DNA of 14,166 nucleotides. It comes from an uncultured Collinsella sp. Lineage in GTDB: Bacteria > Actinomycetota > Coriobacteriia > Coriobacteriales > Coriobacteriaceae. Both the position numbers and the translations under genes were made by a program. The notes below the pieces were generated by a model. The model had not been told where the DNA came from and did not search any database. It worked only from the letters and a program-made list of their open reading frames with translations. The stretch spans positions 1-14,166 of the forward strand of contig CATYHY010000027.1 of the NCBI GenBank assembly GCA_958407085.1, given 5' to 3'. This document shows positions 7,320-12,701 of the stretch, piece by piece (the stretch's first letter is position 1; every line of letters starts with the position of its first letter).

Positions 7320-7766
7320 ATGCGTGCGGTGGTGCAGCGCGTGCTCAACGCCGGCGTGACGGTCGACGGCGAGTGCGTGGGCCGCATTGGACGCGGCTAC
7401 CTGGTGCTGCTGGGTGTGGGCCATGGCGATACGCGTGCCGAGGCCGACAAGCTGTGGGGCAAGCTCCGCGGGCTGCGTATCAACGAGGACGAGAACGGCA
7501 AGACCAATCTGGCACTTGCCGATGTCGACGGCGAGGTGCTCGTGGTGTCGCAGTTCACGCTGTTCGCCGACTGCCGCCACGGTCGCCGTCCGTCGTTTAC
7601 GGATGCCGGCGCGCCCGATGTTGCCAACGAGCTCTACGAGTACTTCCTGACGCTCGTTCGCCAAGATGTCGAACACGTGGCGCACGGCATTTTTGGCGCC
7701 GATATGAAAGTCGACTTGGTCAACGACGGCCCATTCACCATCGTCTTGGACACCGATAACCTTTAG
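7320..7766 (+). CDS. dtd: D-aminoacyl-tRNA deacylase
   Basis: Removes D-amino acids (and glycine mischarged on tRNA-Ala in the family) from tRNA, protecting translation. Seen: MRAVVQRV at the N-terminus, SQFTL (77-81), GRRPSFTDAGAP (88-99) and the Gly-cisPro motif in NDGPFT (135-140), which enforces chiral selection. Length 148 aa is typical. Only 3 bp separate it from the rdgB stop and its ribosome binding site (GAGGAG, 7308-7313) lies inside the end of rdgB, so translation is probably coupled. A 12-bp hairpin begins directly after its stop. Confidence 0.95.
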   Translation: MRAVVQRVLNAGVTVDGECVGRIGRGYLVLLGVGHGDTRAEADKLWGKLRGLRINEDENGKTNLALADVDGEVLVVSQFTLFADCRHGRRPSFTDAGAPDVANELYEYFLTLVRQDVEHVAHGIFGADMKVDLVNDGPFTIVLDTDNL

Positions 7767-7794
7767 GTTACGCGGTTTTACCAAACCGCGTAAC
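7767..7794 (+). terminator. 12-bp perfect hairpin at the dtd 3' end
   Basis: GTTACGCGGTTT / AAACCGCGTAAC with loop TACC, starting on the base after the dtd stop. There is no T tract, so it may be a U-less terminator or a 3' stabiliser. A near copy follows lysS. Confidence 0.6.
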
Positions 7795-7815
7795 AACTGG
7801 TCATGCGAGATTGTC

Positions 7816-7846
7816 GTCTGGTACGTATTCGAGACCGGGCTTTTTT
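7816..7846 (+). terminator. Second terminator downstream of dtd
   Basis: GTCTGGT (7816-7822) pairs with ACCGGGC (7834-7840) over 7 bp with two G-U pairs and an 11-nt loop, and runs straight into six T. It is weaker in stem but better in tail than the hairpin 22 nt upstream. Together the two should end the unit before the veg promoter. Confidence 0.6.
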
Positions 7847-7852
7847 AGCTAC

Positions 7853-7882
7853 TTGCGTATGGCCACAACAGGGTGCTATAGT
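7853..7882 (+). promoter_or_regulatory. Promoter of veg-ispE
   Basis: TTGCGT (7853-7858), an 18-nt spacer and TATAGT (7877-7882) preceded by TGC, giving an extended -10. The start would be near 7889, leaving a leader of about 60 nt that contains a short hairpin. In B. subtilis the veg promoter is known to be very strong, and this one also looks good. Confidence 0.75.
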
Positions 7883-7902
7883 ATTAGAGTTTTGTCTATC
7901 TT

Positions 7903-7922
7903 AGGGGTATTATCCCCTTTTT
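7903..7922 (+). promoter_or_regulatory. Short hairpin with T tract in the veg leader (possible attenuator)
   Basis: AGGGG / CCCCT stem of 5 bp, loop TATTAT, then TTTTT. It sits about 15 nt after the predicted start and 15 nt before the ribosome binding site, so it would be in the leader mRNA. It could cause partial early termination or protect the 5' end. Confidence 0.4.
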
Positions 7923-7936
7923 GAATTGCACCTTCT

Positions 7937-7941
7937 GGAGG
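7937..7941 (+). promoter_or_regulatory. Ribosome binding site that decides the veg start
   Basis: GGAGG lies 8 nt before the ATG at 7950. It rules out the upstream in-frame TTG at 7926, which precedes this site and has no purine-rich stretch of its own. Confidence 0.75.
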
Positions 7942-7949
7942 CCCTGTTC

Positions 7950-8246
7950 ATGGAAGAGATGGAAGTCAATCACGTCGACGACATCCACGAGAAGCTGACC
8001 GATATGGTGGGCGATCGCGTCAAGGTTAAGGCCAACATGGGCCGTACCCGCGTTGTCGAGCGCATGGGCACCATCAAGAGCGTCCACCCCGCCGTCTTTA
8101 TCGTCGAGGTCGACGAGCGTCGCGGCCGCAAGTCGCGTCAGTCCTACCAGTATATTGATGTGCTCACCGGTCAGGTCGAGCTGTTCGACCCCGAGAGCGG
8201 CGAGCATATCTTTACCCCGCTCGGCAATCAGCTCGAGGAGCATTAA
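7950..8246 (+). CDS. veg: Veg-family protein (DUF1021)
   Basis: Small soluble protein of 98 aa, similar to B. subtilis Veg (86 aa). The shared core includes the start of the domain (VDDIHEKL), the VKVKANMGRTRVVERMGTI stretch that matches the Lys-Ala-Asn-x-Gly-Arg motif of Veg, HPAVFIVEVD, and SYQYIDVLTGQVEL near the C-terminus. In B. subtilis Veg is highly expressed and linked to biofilm matrix control; its molecular activity is unclear, so function here is by family only. Start at 7950 chosen from GGAGG; 7959 is a further possible ATG. It has its own strong promoter and a leader hairpin. ispE starts 2 bp after its stop, an order also seen in Firmicutes. Confidence 0.9.
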   Translation: MEEMEVNHVDDIHEKLTDMVGDRVKVKANMGRTRVVERMGTIKSVHPAVFIVEVDERRGRKSRQSYQYIDVLTGQVELFDPESGEHIFTPLGNQLEEH

Positions 8247-8248
8247 CG

Positions 8249-9145
8249 GTGACCGATTGGTCCCTGACTCTTTCCGCGCCGGCAAAGATCAACCTCTACC
8301 TGGGGGTTCATACCGAGCGCGATGACCGCGGCTACCACAGGGTCGATTCCCTGATGGCAGCCGTCGGTCTTTCCGATACCGTGACGGTCACGCCGGCGCA
8401 GGCGCTGACCGTCCAGACGGTTCCAGCATCAGATTTTCCCATGCAAAAGAATACGGCGTATCGGGCTGCGGTTGCTATGGCCGAGCATTATGGTCGCGAG
8501 GCAAACATCTGCGTGACGATTGAGAAGCGCATTCCATTGTGCGCCGGCTTGGGCGGCCCCTCGACGGATGCGGCCGCGGTCATTGTCGCCTTGGCGGAGC
8601 TCTGGGGCATTGATCGCACCGACCCAGCGCTCGACGATATTGCGCGGGGCATTGGTGCTGACGTCCCGTTCTTTTTGCACGCGAGTCCTGCGTTCTACGT
8701 AGGTGGGGGAGATGTGCTGGCAACTGAGTACCCCGCGCTGCCCGCGACGCCCGTCGTGCTGGTCAAGCCGCGCGAGGCAAGCGTTTCGACAATTGAAGCC
8801 TATCGACGTTTTGACGAGGCCCCGGTGCCTGCGGACAAGCCCGGCGCGATAGCTTCTGCCTTGCGTGCTGGTGATGCCGAGACGGCATATGCACTCATCC
8901 ATAACAACCTTGGTGTCATTTCCGCACAGATGGAGTCGCAGATTCAAACGGTCCTCGACTGGCTGCGTAAACAGGACGGAACCGTTGCTGTAGATGTGTG
9001 CGGATCGGGTGCCTGCTCGTTTGCCATTTGCGACACCGCTGCCACGGCCGAAAGGCTTGCCGATGCTGCCCAGCAAAGTGGCTGGTGGACCTGCGCGACT
9101 GAGCTTATTCCCAACACGGTTCAAATCGACGCGCCAAAGAAATAA
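8249..9145 (+). CDS. ispE: 4-diphosphocytidyl-2-C-methyl-D-erythritol kinase
   Basis: Phosphorylates CDP-methylerythritol at the 2-hydroxyl with ATP, the fourth step of the MEP isoprenoid pathway. It is a GHMP kinase of 298 aa. Seen: PAKINLYLGV with K13, the phosphate loop CAGLGGPSTDAAAV (98-111) with catalytic D107, GADVPFFL (136-143) and the C-terminal GHMP motif around CGSGACSF. It starts with GTG at 8249, 2 bp after the veg stop; GAGGAG (8235-8240) inside veg is its ribosome binding site. Translational coupling to veg is likely. No terminator of its own is visible, so transcripts may read into the tRNA-Pro gene and end at its terminator. Confidence 0.95.
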   Translation: MTDWSLTLSAPAKINLYLGVHTERDDRGYHRVDSLMAAVGLSDTVTVTPAQALTVQTVPASDFPMQKNTAYRAAVAMAEHYGREANICVTIEKRIPLCAGLGGPSTDAAAVIVALAELWGIDRTDPALDDIARGIGADVPFFLHASPAFYVGGGDVLATEYPALPATPVVLVKPREASVSTIEAYRRFDEAPVPADKPGAIASALRAGDAETAYALIHNNLGVISAQMESQIQTVLDWLRKQDGTVAVDVCGSGACSFAICDTAATAERLADAAQQSGWWTCATELIPNTVQIDAPKK

Positions 9146-9180
9146 AAATTTCTCTAGCACGCGGCGAAAATCTTTGTTAC

Positions 9181-9186
9181 TATAGT
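9181..9186 (+). promoter_or_regulatory. -10 box (TATAGT) of tRNA-Pro
   Basis: TATAGT ends 8 nt before the tRNA 5' end, as expected for a tRNA promoter. No good -35 hexamer is found at 16-18 nt, so confidence is moderate. Confidence 0.5.
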
Positions 9187-9194
9187 CGAGCTAA

Positions 9195-9271
9195 CGGGTT
9201 GTGGCTCAGTTTGGTAGAGCACTGCGTTCGGGACGCAGGGGTCGCTGGTTCAAATCCAGTCAACCCGACCA
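9195..9271 (+). tRNA. tRNA-Pro (anticodon CGG), CCA encoded
   Basis: All four arms are visible. The acceptor CGGGTTG / CAACCCG is followed by A73 and an encoded CCA; there is a GCTC/GAGC D-stem, a perfect CTGCG / CGCAG anticodon stem and a CTGG/CCAG T-stem. The anticodon loop TTCGGGA gives CGG, reading CCG proline codons, which suits a GC-rich genome. Total 77 nt. It lies between ispE and a strong terminator. Confidence 0.96.
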
Positions 9272-9281
9272 GAGCATGAGG

Positions 9282-9310
9282 AGGGACCGCTTCTTGCGGT
9301 CCCTTTTTTT
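9282..9310 (+). terminator. Terminator of tRNA-Pro
   Basis: Perfect 9-bp stem AGGGACCGC / GCGGTCCCT with loop TTCTT, then a run of seven T including the last stem base. It starts 11 nt after the encoded CCA and also insulates the tatA promoter 9 nt further on. Confidence 0.95.
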
Positions 9311-9318
9311 AGCTAGTG

Positions 9319-9347
9319 TTGTGATACCGCGATACCCGCGGTATACT
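9319..9347 (+). promoter_or_regulatory. Promoter of tatA
   Basis: TTGTGA (9319-9324), a 17-nt spacer and TATACT (9342-9347). The start would be near 9354, about 30 nt before the tatA ATG. The spacer is filled by an inverted repeat, listed separately. Confidence 0.8.
9324..9344 (+). promoter_or_regulatory. Perfect inverted repeat inside the tatA promoter (candidate operator)
   Basis: ATACCGCG (9324-9331) and CGCGGTAT (9337-9344) are exact reverse complements separated by ATACC. The 21-bp unit runs from the last base of the -35 box to the third base of the -10 box, exactly where a bound protein would control RNA polymerase. No regulator gene is nearby to assign to it. Confidence 0.5.
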
Positions 9348-9383
9348 CATTCGAGCTTGTCTCGCTGTATTGTGGAGGTCTAC

Positions 9384-9659
9384 ATGTTTGGACTGAGGGC
9401 TCCTGAGCTCATCATTATTCTCGTCGTTGTCTTGATCATCTTCGGGCCTAAGAACCTGCCGAAGCTCGGCAAGTCTCTCGGCTCTACCGTCAAGAATATC
9501 CGCGAGGGTATGGAGGGCGACGATAAGGGCGAAACCAAGCAGGCCGAGGACGTTGTGGTCGAGGAGTCCAAGGAGGACAAGGAGATCGCAGAGCTCGAGG
9601 CCAAGCTCGCTGCTGCCAAGCAAAAGAAGGCAGAGGACAGCGACGCGGACGCAGAGTAG
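9384..9659 (+). CDS. tatA: Twin-arginine translocase subunit TatA
   Basis: Forms the pore-like part of the Tat pathway, which exports folded proteins across the membrane. The 91-aa protein has a short periplasmic N-terminus with E8 in the usual polar position and one membrane helix (about 8-19). Then come the FGPKNLPKLGK hinge and amphipathic helix (20-45), and a long charged, Lys/Glu-rich tail. The ATG at 9384 has GGAGG 5 nt upstream and lies after a good promoter; extending the frame upstream would run into the tRNA gene, which is rejected. tatC is not in this window. TatB and TatE are possible names, but the short tail and FGP-type motif favour TatA. Confidence 0.93.
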   Translation: MFGLRAPELIIILVVVLIIFGPKNLPKLGKSLGSTVKNIREGMEGDDKGETKQAEDVVVEESKEDKEIAELEAKLAAAKQKKAEDSDADAE

Positions 9660-9684
9660 TCCCATCCCTTTGGGGTGAGCACCT

Positions 9685-9717
9685 GACCGGCTTGCCCGCA
9701 GGCTAGCCGGTCTTTTT
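9685..9717 (+). terminator. Terminator of tatA
   Basis: GACCGGCT (9685-9692) pairs with AGCCGGTC (9705-9712), extended by an inner GCC/GGC after one T-T mismatch, with loop CGCA. It is followed by five T. It ends tatA as a single-gene unit. Confidence 0.92.
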
Positions 9718-9765
9718 CGTTTTGTTGACAGTTGATCGTTACATCATAGTTGGGGAGATATCCGT

Positions 9766-10236
9766 ATGGACGCAAGCCAGATCGTACTGACCGCTGAGGG
9801 CCGCCAGAAGCTCGTCGAGGAGCTCGCTTGGCGTGAGGGCGATTACGCCAAGGAGATCGTCGAGGACATCAAGGAAGCCCGCGCGTTCGGCGACCTTTCG
9901 GAGAACTCCGAGTACGATGCCGCCAAGGACAAGCAGGCCCAGAATGCTGCTCGCATTGCCGAGATTCAGGCCATCCTCGCCAACGCTCAGGTTGCTGCCA
10001 CCACGGGCGATCTGACCGTCTCCATCGGTTCCACCGTTTCTCTGATCGATCCCAACGGTGAGGTCATGGAAGTCACGCTCGTCGGTACCACCGAGACCAA
10101 CTCGCTCGAGCACAAGATCTCCAACGAGTCTCCGGTCGGTCACGCCATCATCGGTCACGGCGAGGGCGACTCCGTTGAGGTCGTTACGCCTTCTGGCAAG
10201 ACTCGCGTCTACACCATCGCCAAGATCGCACGCTAG
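9766..10236 (+). CDS. greA: Transcription elongation factor GreA
   Basis: Rescues backtracked RNA polymerase by stimulating transcript cleavage through the secondary channel. The 156-aa protein has an N-terminal coiled coil (about 10-75) whose tip carries the acidic catalytic motif GDLSENSEY (42-50) with D43 and E46. The C-terminal FKBP-like domain ends in ISNESPVGHAIIGHGEGD, typical of GreA. TGGGGAGA upstream supports the ATG at 9766. It follows the tatA terminator, but I could not place a convincing promoter in the short gap (a TTGACA at 9725 lacks a fitting -10). lysS follows after 79 bp that contain a terminator-like hairpin. The greA-lysS order is common in actinobacteria and Firmicutes. 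Confidence 0.96.
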   Translation: MDASQIVLTAEGRQKLVEELAWREGDYAKEIVEDIKEARAFGDLSENSEYDAAKDKQAQNAARIAEIQAILANAQVAATTGDLTVSIGSTVSLIDPNGEVMEVTLVGTTETNSLEHKISNESPVGHAIIGHGEGDSVEVVTPSGKTRVYTIAKIAR

Positions 10237-10240
10237 ACCA

Positions 10241-10279
10241 CGGTCCCGCGTAAAGGTATGTTTTCGCTCCCTGGGACCG
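10241..10279 (+). promoter_or_regulatory. Upstream helix competing with the greA-lysS terminator (possible antiterminator or pseudoknot)
   Basis: CGGTCCC (10241-10247) is an exact complement of GGGACCG (10273-10279). The second arm lies inside the terminator hairpin at 10265-10293, so the two helices either exclude each other or interlock as an H-type pseudoknot. Function is inferred from topology only. Confidence 0.4.
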
Positions 10280-10297
10280 AATCCTGGGGAGCGTTTT
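10265..10297 (+). terminator. Terminator-like hairpin in the lysS leader
   Basis: Stem CGCTCCCTGGGA (10265-10276) with TCCTGGGGAGCG (10282-10293), 12 bp with two G-U pairs, loop CCGAA, followed by TTTT. It begins 29 nt after the greA stop and ends 6 nt before the lysS ribosome binding site. It would either separate the two genes or attenuate lysS. Confidence 0.75.
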
Positions 10298-10315
10298 AGT
10301 TTGAGGAGCTAACTT

Positions 10316-12280
10316 ATGGCAGAGAACCAGAACGTCGCCGATCAGGCCTCGACGCTCAACGACGAGCGCGCCACGCGTCTGGCAAAGCGCGCCGCCCTGT
10401 TCGAGGCGGGCCAGAACCCCTATCCCGAGCACTCCGAGATCGAGGACTATGTCGTCGACATTGAGGCCAAATATGCCGATCTTGCCGATGGCGAGGATAC
10501 TGAGGACGTCGTGAAGATCGGCGGCCGCGTGGTCGCCAAGCGCGGTCAGGGCAAGATCATGTTTATCGTCGTGCGCGACGCTACCGCCGAGATTCAGCTG
10601 TTCTGCCGCATCAACGACATGGACGAGGCAGCTTGGAATACGCTCAAGGCTCTCGACCTTGGTGACATCCTGGGCGTGACCGGCGTGGTTGTTCGCACCA
10701 AGCGCGGCCAGCTCTCCGTTGCCCCCAAGAGTGCGACCCTGCTCTCCAAGGCTGTTCGTCCGTTGCCCGAGAAGTTCCACGGTCTTTCCGATAAGGAGAC
10801 CCGTTATCGTCAGCGCTATGTCGACCTGATTGCCAACGACGATGTTCGCGAGACCTTCCGCAAGCGCTCGCAGATTCTCTCCACCTTCCGCCGCTTTATG
10901 GAGTCCGACGGCTACATGGAGGTCGAGACCCCCATTCTGCAGACTATCCAGGGCGGCGCTACGGCTAAGCCGTTCATCACGCACTTCAACGCGCTCGATC
11001 AGGAGTGCTACCTGCGCATTGCTACCGAGCTGCACCTCAAGCGCTGCATCGTCGGTGGCTTTGAGCGCGTCTTCGAGATCGGCCGCATCTTCCGCAACGA
11101 GGGTATGGACCTCACCCACAACCCCGAGTTCACCACGATGGAGGCCTATCGTGCCTTCTCCGATCTCGAGGGCATGAAGGCACTCGCCCAGGGTGTCATC
11201 AAGGCTGCCAACAAGGCCATCGGCAACCCCGAGGTCATTGAGTACCAGGGTCAGACCATCGATCTTTCCGGTGAGTGGGCAAGCCGTCCCATGACCGACA
11301 TCGTCTCGGACGTGCTCGGCAAGCAGGTCACCATCGACACGCCGGTCGAGGAGCTTGCCGCCGCCGCACGCGAGAAGGGCCTGGAGATTAAGCCCGAGTG
11401 GACTGCTGGCAAGATCATCGCCGAGATTTACGATGAGCTGGGCGAGGACACCATCGTCAACCCGACCTTCGTATGCGATTACCCCATCGAGGTCAGCCCG
11501 CTTGCCAAGCGTTTTGAGGACGATCCGCGCCTGACGCACCGCTTTGAGCTGGTCATCGCCGGCCACGAGTACGCCAACGCATTCTCCGAGCTCAACGACC
11601 CGGTCGACCAGGCCGAGCGCTTTGCTGCCCAGATGGCTGAGAAGGCCGGCGGCGACGACGAGGCTATGGAGTACGACGAGGACTACGTGCGCGCCCTCGA
11701 GTACGGTATGCCTCCCGCGGGCGGCATCGGCATCGGTATCGATCGCGTGGTCATGCTGCTCACCAACCAGGCTTCCATTCGCGACGTCCTGCTGTTCCCG
11801 CACATGAAGCCCGAGAAGGGTTTCCAGTCCGGTGCCGCCGCTGCCAAGGCTGCCGAGGCCGGCAACGCCGCAAGCCCGTTCGTTAAGCCGCTCAAGCCCA
11901 CGCTCGATTACTCCAAGATCGCCGTTGAGCCGCTGTTCGAGGAATTCGTCGACTTTGATACCTTCTCCAAGAGCGATTTCCGCGCTGTGAAGGTCAAGGC
12001 ATGCGAGGCCGTCAAGAAGTCCAAGAAGCTGCTGAACTTTACGCTCGACGACGGCACCGGCACCGACCGCACCATCCTCTCCGGTATTCACGATTATTAT
12101 GAGCCCGAGGACCTGGTCGGCAAGACCCTGCTCGCCATCACCAACCTGCCTCCGCGCAAGATGATGGGTATCCCCAGCTGCGGCATGCTCATCAGCGCCA
12201 TCCACGAGGAGGAGGGCGAGGAGCGCCTCAACCTGATTCAGCTCGACGCTTCCATCCCCGCCGGCGCAAAGATGTGCTAG
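10316..12280 (+). CDS. lysS: Lysine--tRNA ligase (class II) with C-terminal tRNA-binding domain
   Basis: Charges tRNA-Lys with lysine. An N-terminal OB-fold anticodon-binding domain (about 66-145) is followed by the class II catalytic core: RYRQRYVDL (163-171), FEIGRIFRNEGMDLTHNPEF (motif 2 region, 253-272) and GIGIGIDRVVMLL (motif 3, 470-482). The normal enzyme of about 500 aa ends near FPHMKPEKG (494-502). Here an Ala-rich linker (505-520) leads to an added domain (about 545-654) with the marks of the Trbp111/EMAP-II/MetRS C-terminal tRNA-binding fold: FRAVKVKACEAV, LSGIHDYYEPEDLVGK (588-603), NLPPRKMMGIPSCGMLISA (610-628). Total 654 aa. GAGGAGC lies 6 nt before the ATG. Its leader carries a terminator-like hairpin. 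Confidence 0.96.
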   Translation: MAENQNVADQASTLNDERATRLAKRAALFEAGQNPYPEHSEIEDYVVDIEAKYADLADGEDTEDVVKIGGRVVAKRGQGKIMFIVVRDATAEIQLFCRINDMDEAAWNTLKALDLGDILGVTGVVVRTKRGQLSVAPKSATLLSKAVRPLPEKFHGLSDKETRYRQRYVDLIANDDVRETFRKRSQILSTFRRFMESDGYMEVETPILQTIQGGATAKPFITHFNALDQECYLRIATELHLKRCIVGGFERVFEIGRIFRNEGMDLTHNPEFTTMEAYRAFSDLEGMKALAQGVIKAANKAIGNPEVIEYQGQTIDLSGEWASRPMTDIVSDVLGKQVTIDTPVEELAAAAREKGLEIKPEWTAGKIIAEIYDELGEDTIVNPTFVCDYPIEVSPLAKRFEDDPRLTHRFELVIAGHEYANAFSELNDPVDQAERFAAQMAEKAGGDDEAMEYDEDYVRALEYGMPPAGGIGIGIDRVVMLLTNQASIRDVLLFPHMKPEKGFQSGAAAAKAAEAGNAASPFVKPLKPTLDYSKIAVEPLFEEFVDFDTFSKSDFRAVKVKACEAVKKSKKLLNFTLDDGTGTDRTILSGIHDYYEPEDLVGKTLLAITNLPPRKMMGIPSCGMLISAIHEEEGEERLNLIQLDASIPAGAKMC

Positions 12281-12282
12281 GG

Positions 12283-12312
12283 GGTTACGCGGGTTTACCA
12301 ACCCGCGTAACC
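12283..12312 (+). terminator. 13-bp perfect hairpin at the lysS 3' end
   Basis: GGTTACGCGGGTT / AACCCGCGTAACC with loop TACC, 2 nt after the lysS stop. No T tract follows. It nearly matches the hairpin after dtd, including the loop. Confidence 0.6.
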
Positions 12313-12324
12313 AGTTGACGCTGC

Positions 12325-12423
12325 AAGCCCGCCAGAGCGGCAATCTGCCTTTCAACTTCGGCGGCATGACCAAAAGGTCAATGCCGCCTCGTTTCAAGGC
12401 ACCTTGCTCGCTCTGGCGGGCTT
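12325..12423 (+). repeat. 99-nt nested stem-loop downstream of lysS
   Basis: The outer arms AAGCCCGCCAGAGCG (12325-12339) and CGCTCTGGCGGGCTT (12409-12423) pair perfectly over 15 bp. Inside, GCAA/TTGC (12340-12343 with 12404-12407) and TGCCTT/AAGGCA (12346-12351 with 12396-12401) continue the stem across small internal loops. The tip is GGCGGCAT-GACC with GGTC-A-ATGCCGCC (12360-12371 with 12376-12388, one bulged A) closing an AAAA loop. There is no coding signal. It could be a mobile non-coding repeat, a structured RNA or a large terminator, as GGGCTTTCG follows the last arm. Confidence 0.7.
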
Positions 12424-12434
12424 TCGCTGTCGTT

Positions 12435-12459
12435 GCCAAGGCATCGGCGTTGCCTTGGC
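12435..12459 (+). repeat. 9-bp perfect hairpin
   Basis: GCCAAGGCA (12435-12443) and TGCCTTGGC (12451-12459) with loop TCGGCGT. Its right half belongs to a 14-bp direct repeat, CGGCGTTGCCTTGG, found at 12445-12458 and again at 12499-12512. Part of the repeat-rich gap between lysS and the ThrE gene. Confidence 0.65.
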
Positions 12460-12514
12460 TGTCAAGCTGGATGTCGCTCGCTGTCCGTCCTCTACCTGCG
12501 GCGTTGCCTTGGTT

Positions 12515-12563
12515 GGCACTTAGGGACGTTCCTCTTGTGCCGGCACTTGGGGACAGTCCTTGT
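12515..12563 (+). repeat. Two adjacent REP-like units with GGGAC cores
   Basis: The first unit (12515-12541) starts GGCACTTAGGGACGTTCCT and ends GTGCC, so its ends pair (GGCAC/GTGCC). The second (from 12542) starts GGCACTTGGGGACAGTCCT, a head-to-tail near copy exactly 27 bp on. Their junction makes the 10-bp palindrome GTGCCGGCAC (12537-12546). This pattern resembles intergenic REP-type repeats I recall from actinobacterial genomes; no transposase gene is present here. The rest of the gap to 12701 shows no gene or clear element. Confidence 0.65.
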
Positions 12564-12701
12564 CAAGTCATTGGTGCAAGGGGGACGGATTGCTTTGGGT
12601 AGTCATTGCGCACATGGCTCGCATGACAGTCGTCTCTTTTATGTTTCCTTTAGCCGTCGCTGCCTAGGATGGGAGTTAGTCGGCAGGAAGGGAGCGTCTA
12701 T

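Noticed and set aside
9201..9383. Upstream extension of tatA giving a 152-residue product
   Set aside because: The extension would translate the tRNA-Pro gene, its terminator and the tatA promoter. The ATG at 9384 has a good ribosome binding site and gives a normal TatA.
9725..9730. Perfect TTGACA that could be the -35 of a greA promoter
   Set aside because: No -10 hexamer lies 16-18 nt downstream, and a start from that position would fall inside or just after the greA ribosome binding site.
10237..10315. T-box riboswitch before lysS
   Set aside because: The gap is only 79 nt, with no room for a stem I/specifier loop and no recognisable T-box sequence.
10184..12439. A 751-codon open frame on the - strand opposite lysS
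   Set aside because: Shadow of lysS codon bias; low-complexity Leu/Val/Gly/Asp-rich sequence, no motif, and it runs through the hairpin region after lysS.
12315..12602. Open frame of 95 codons within the gap after lysS
   Set aside because: It reads through the nested stem-loop and the REP-like units, has no ribosome binding site and resembles no protein family.
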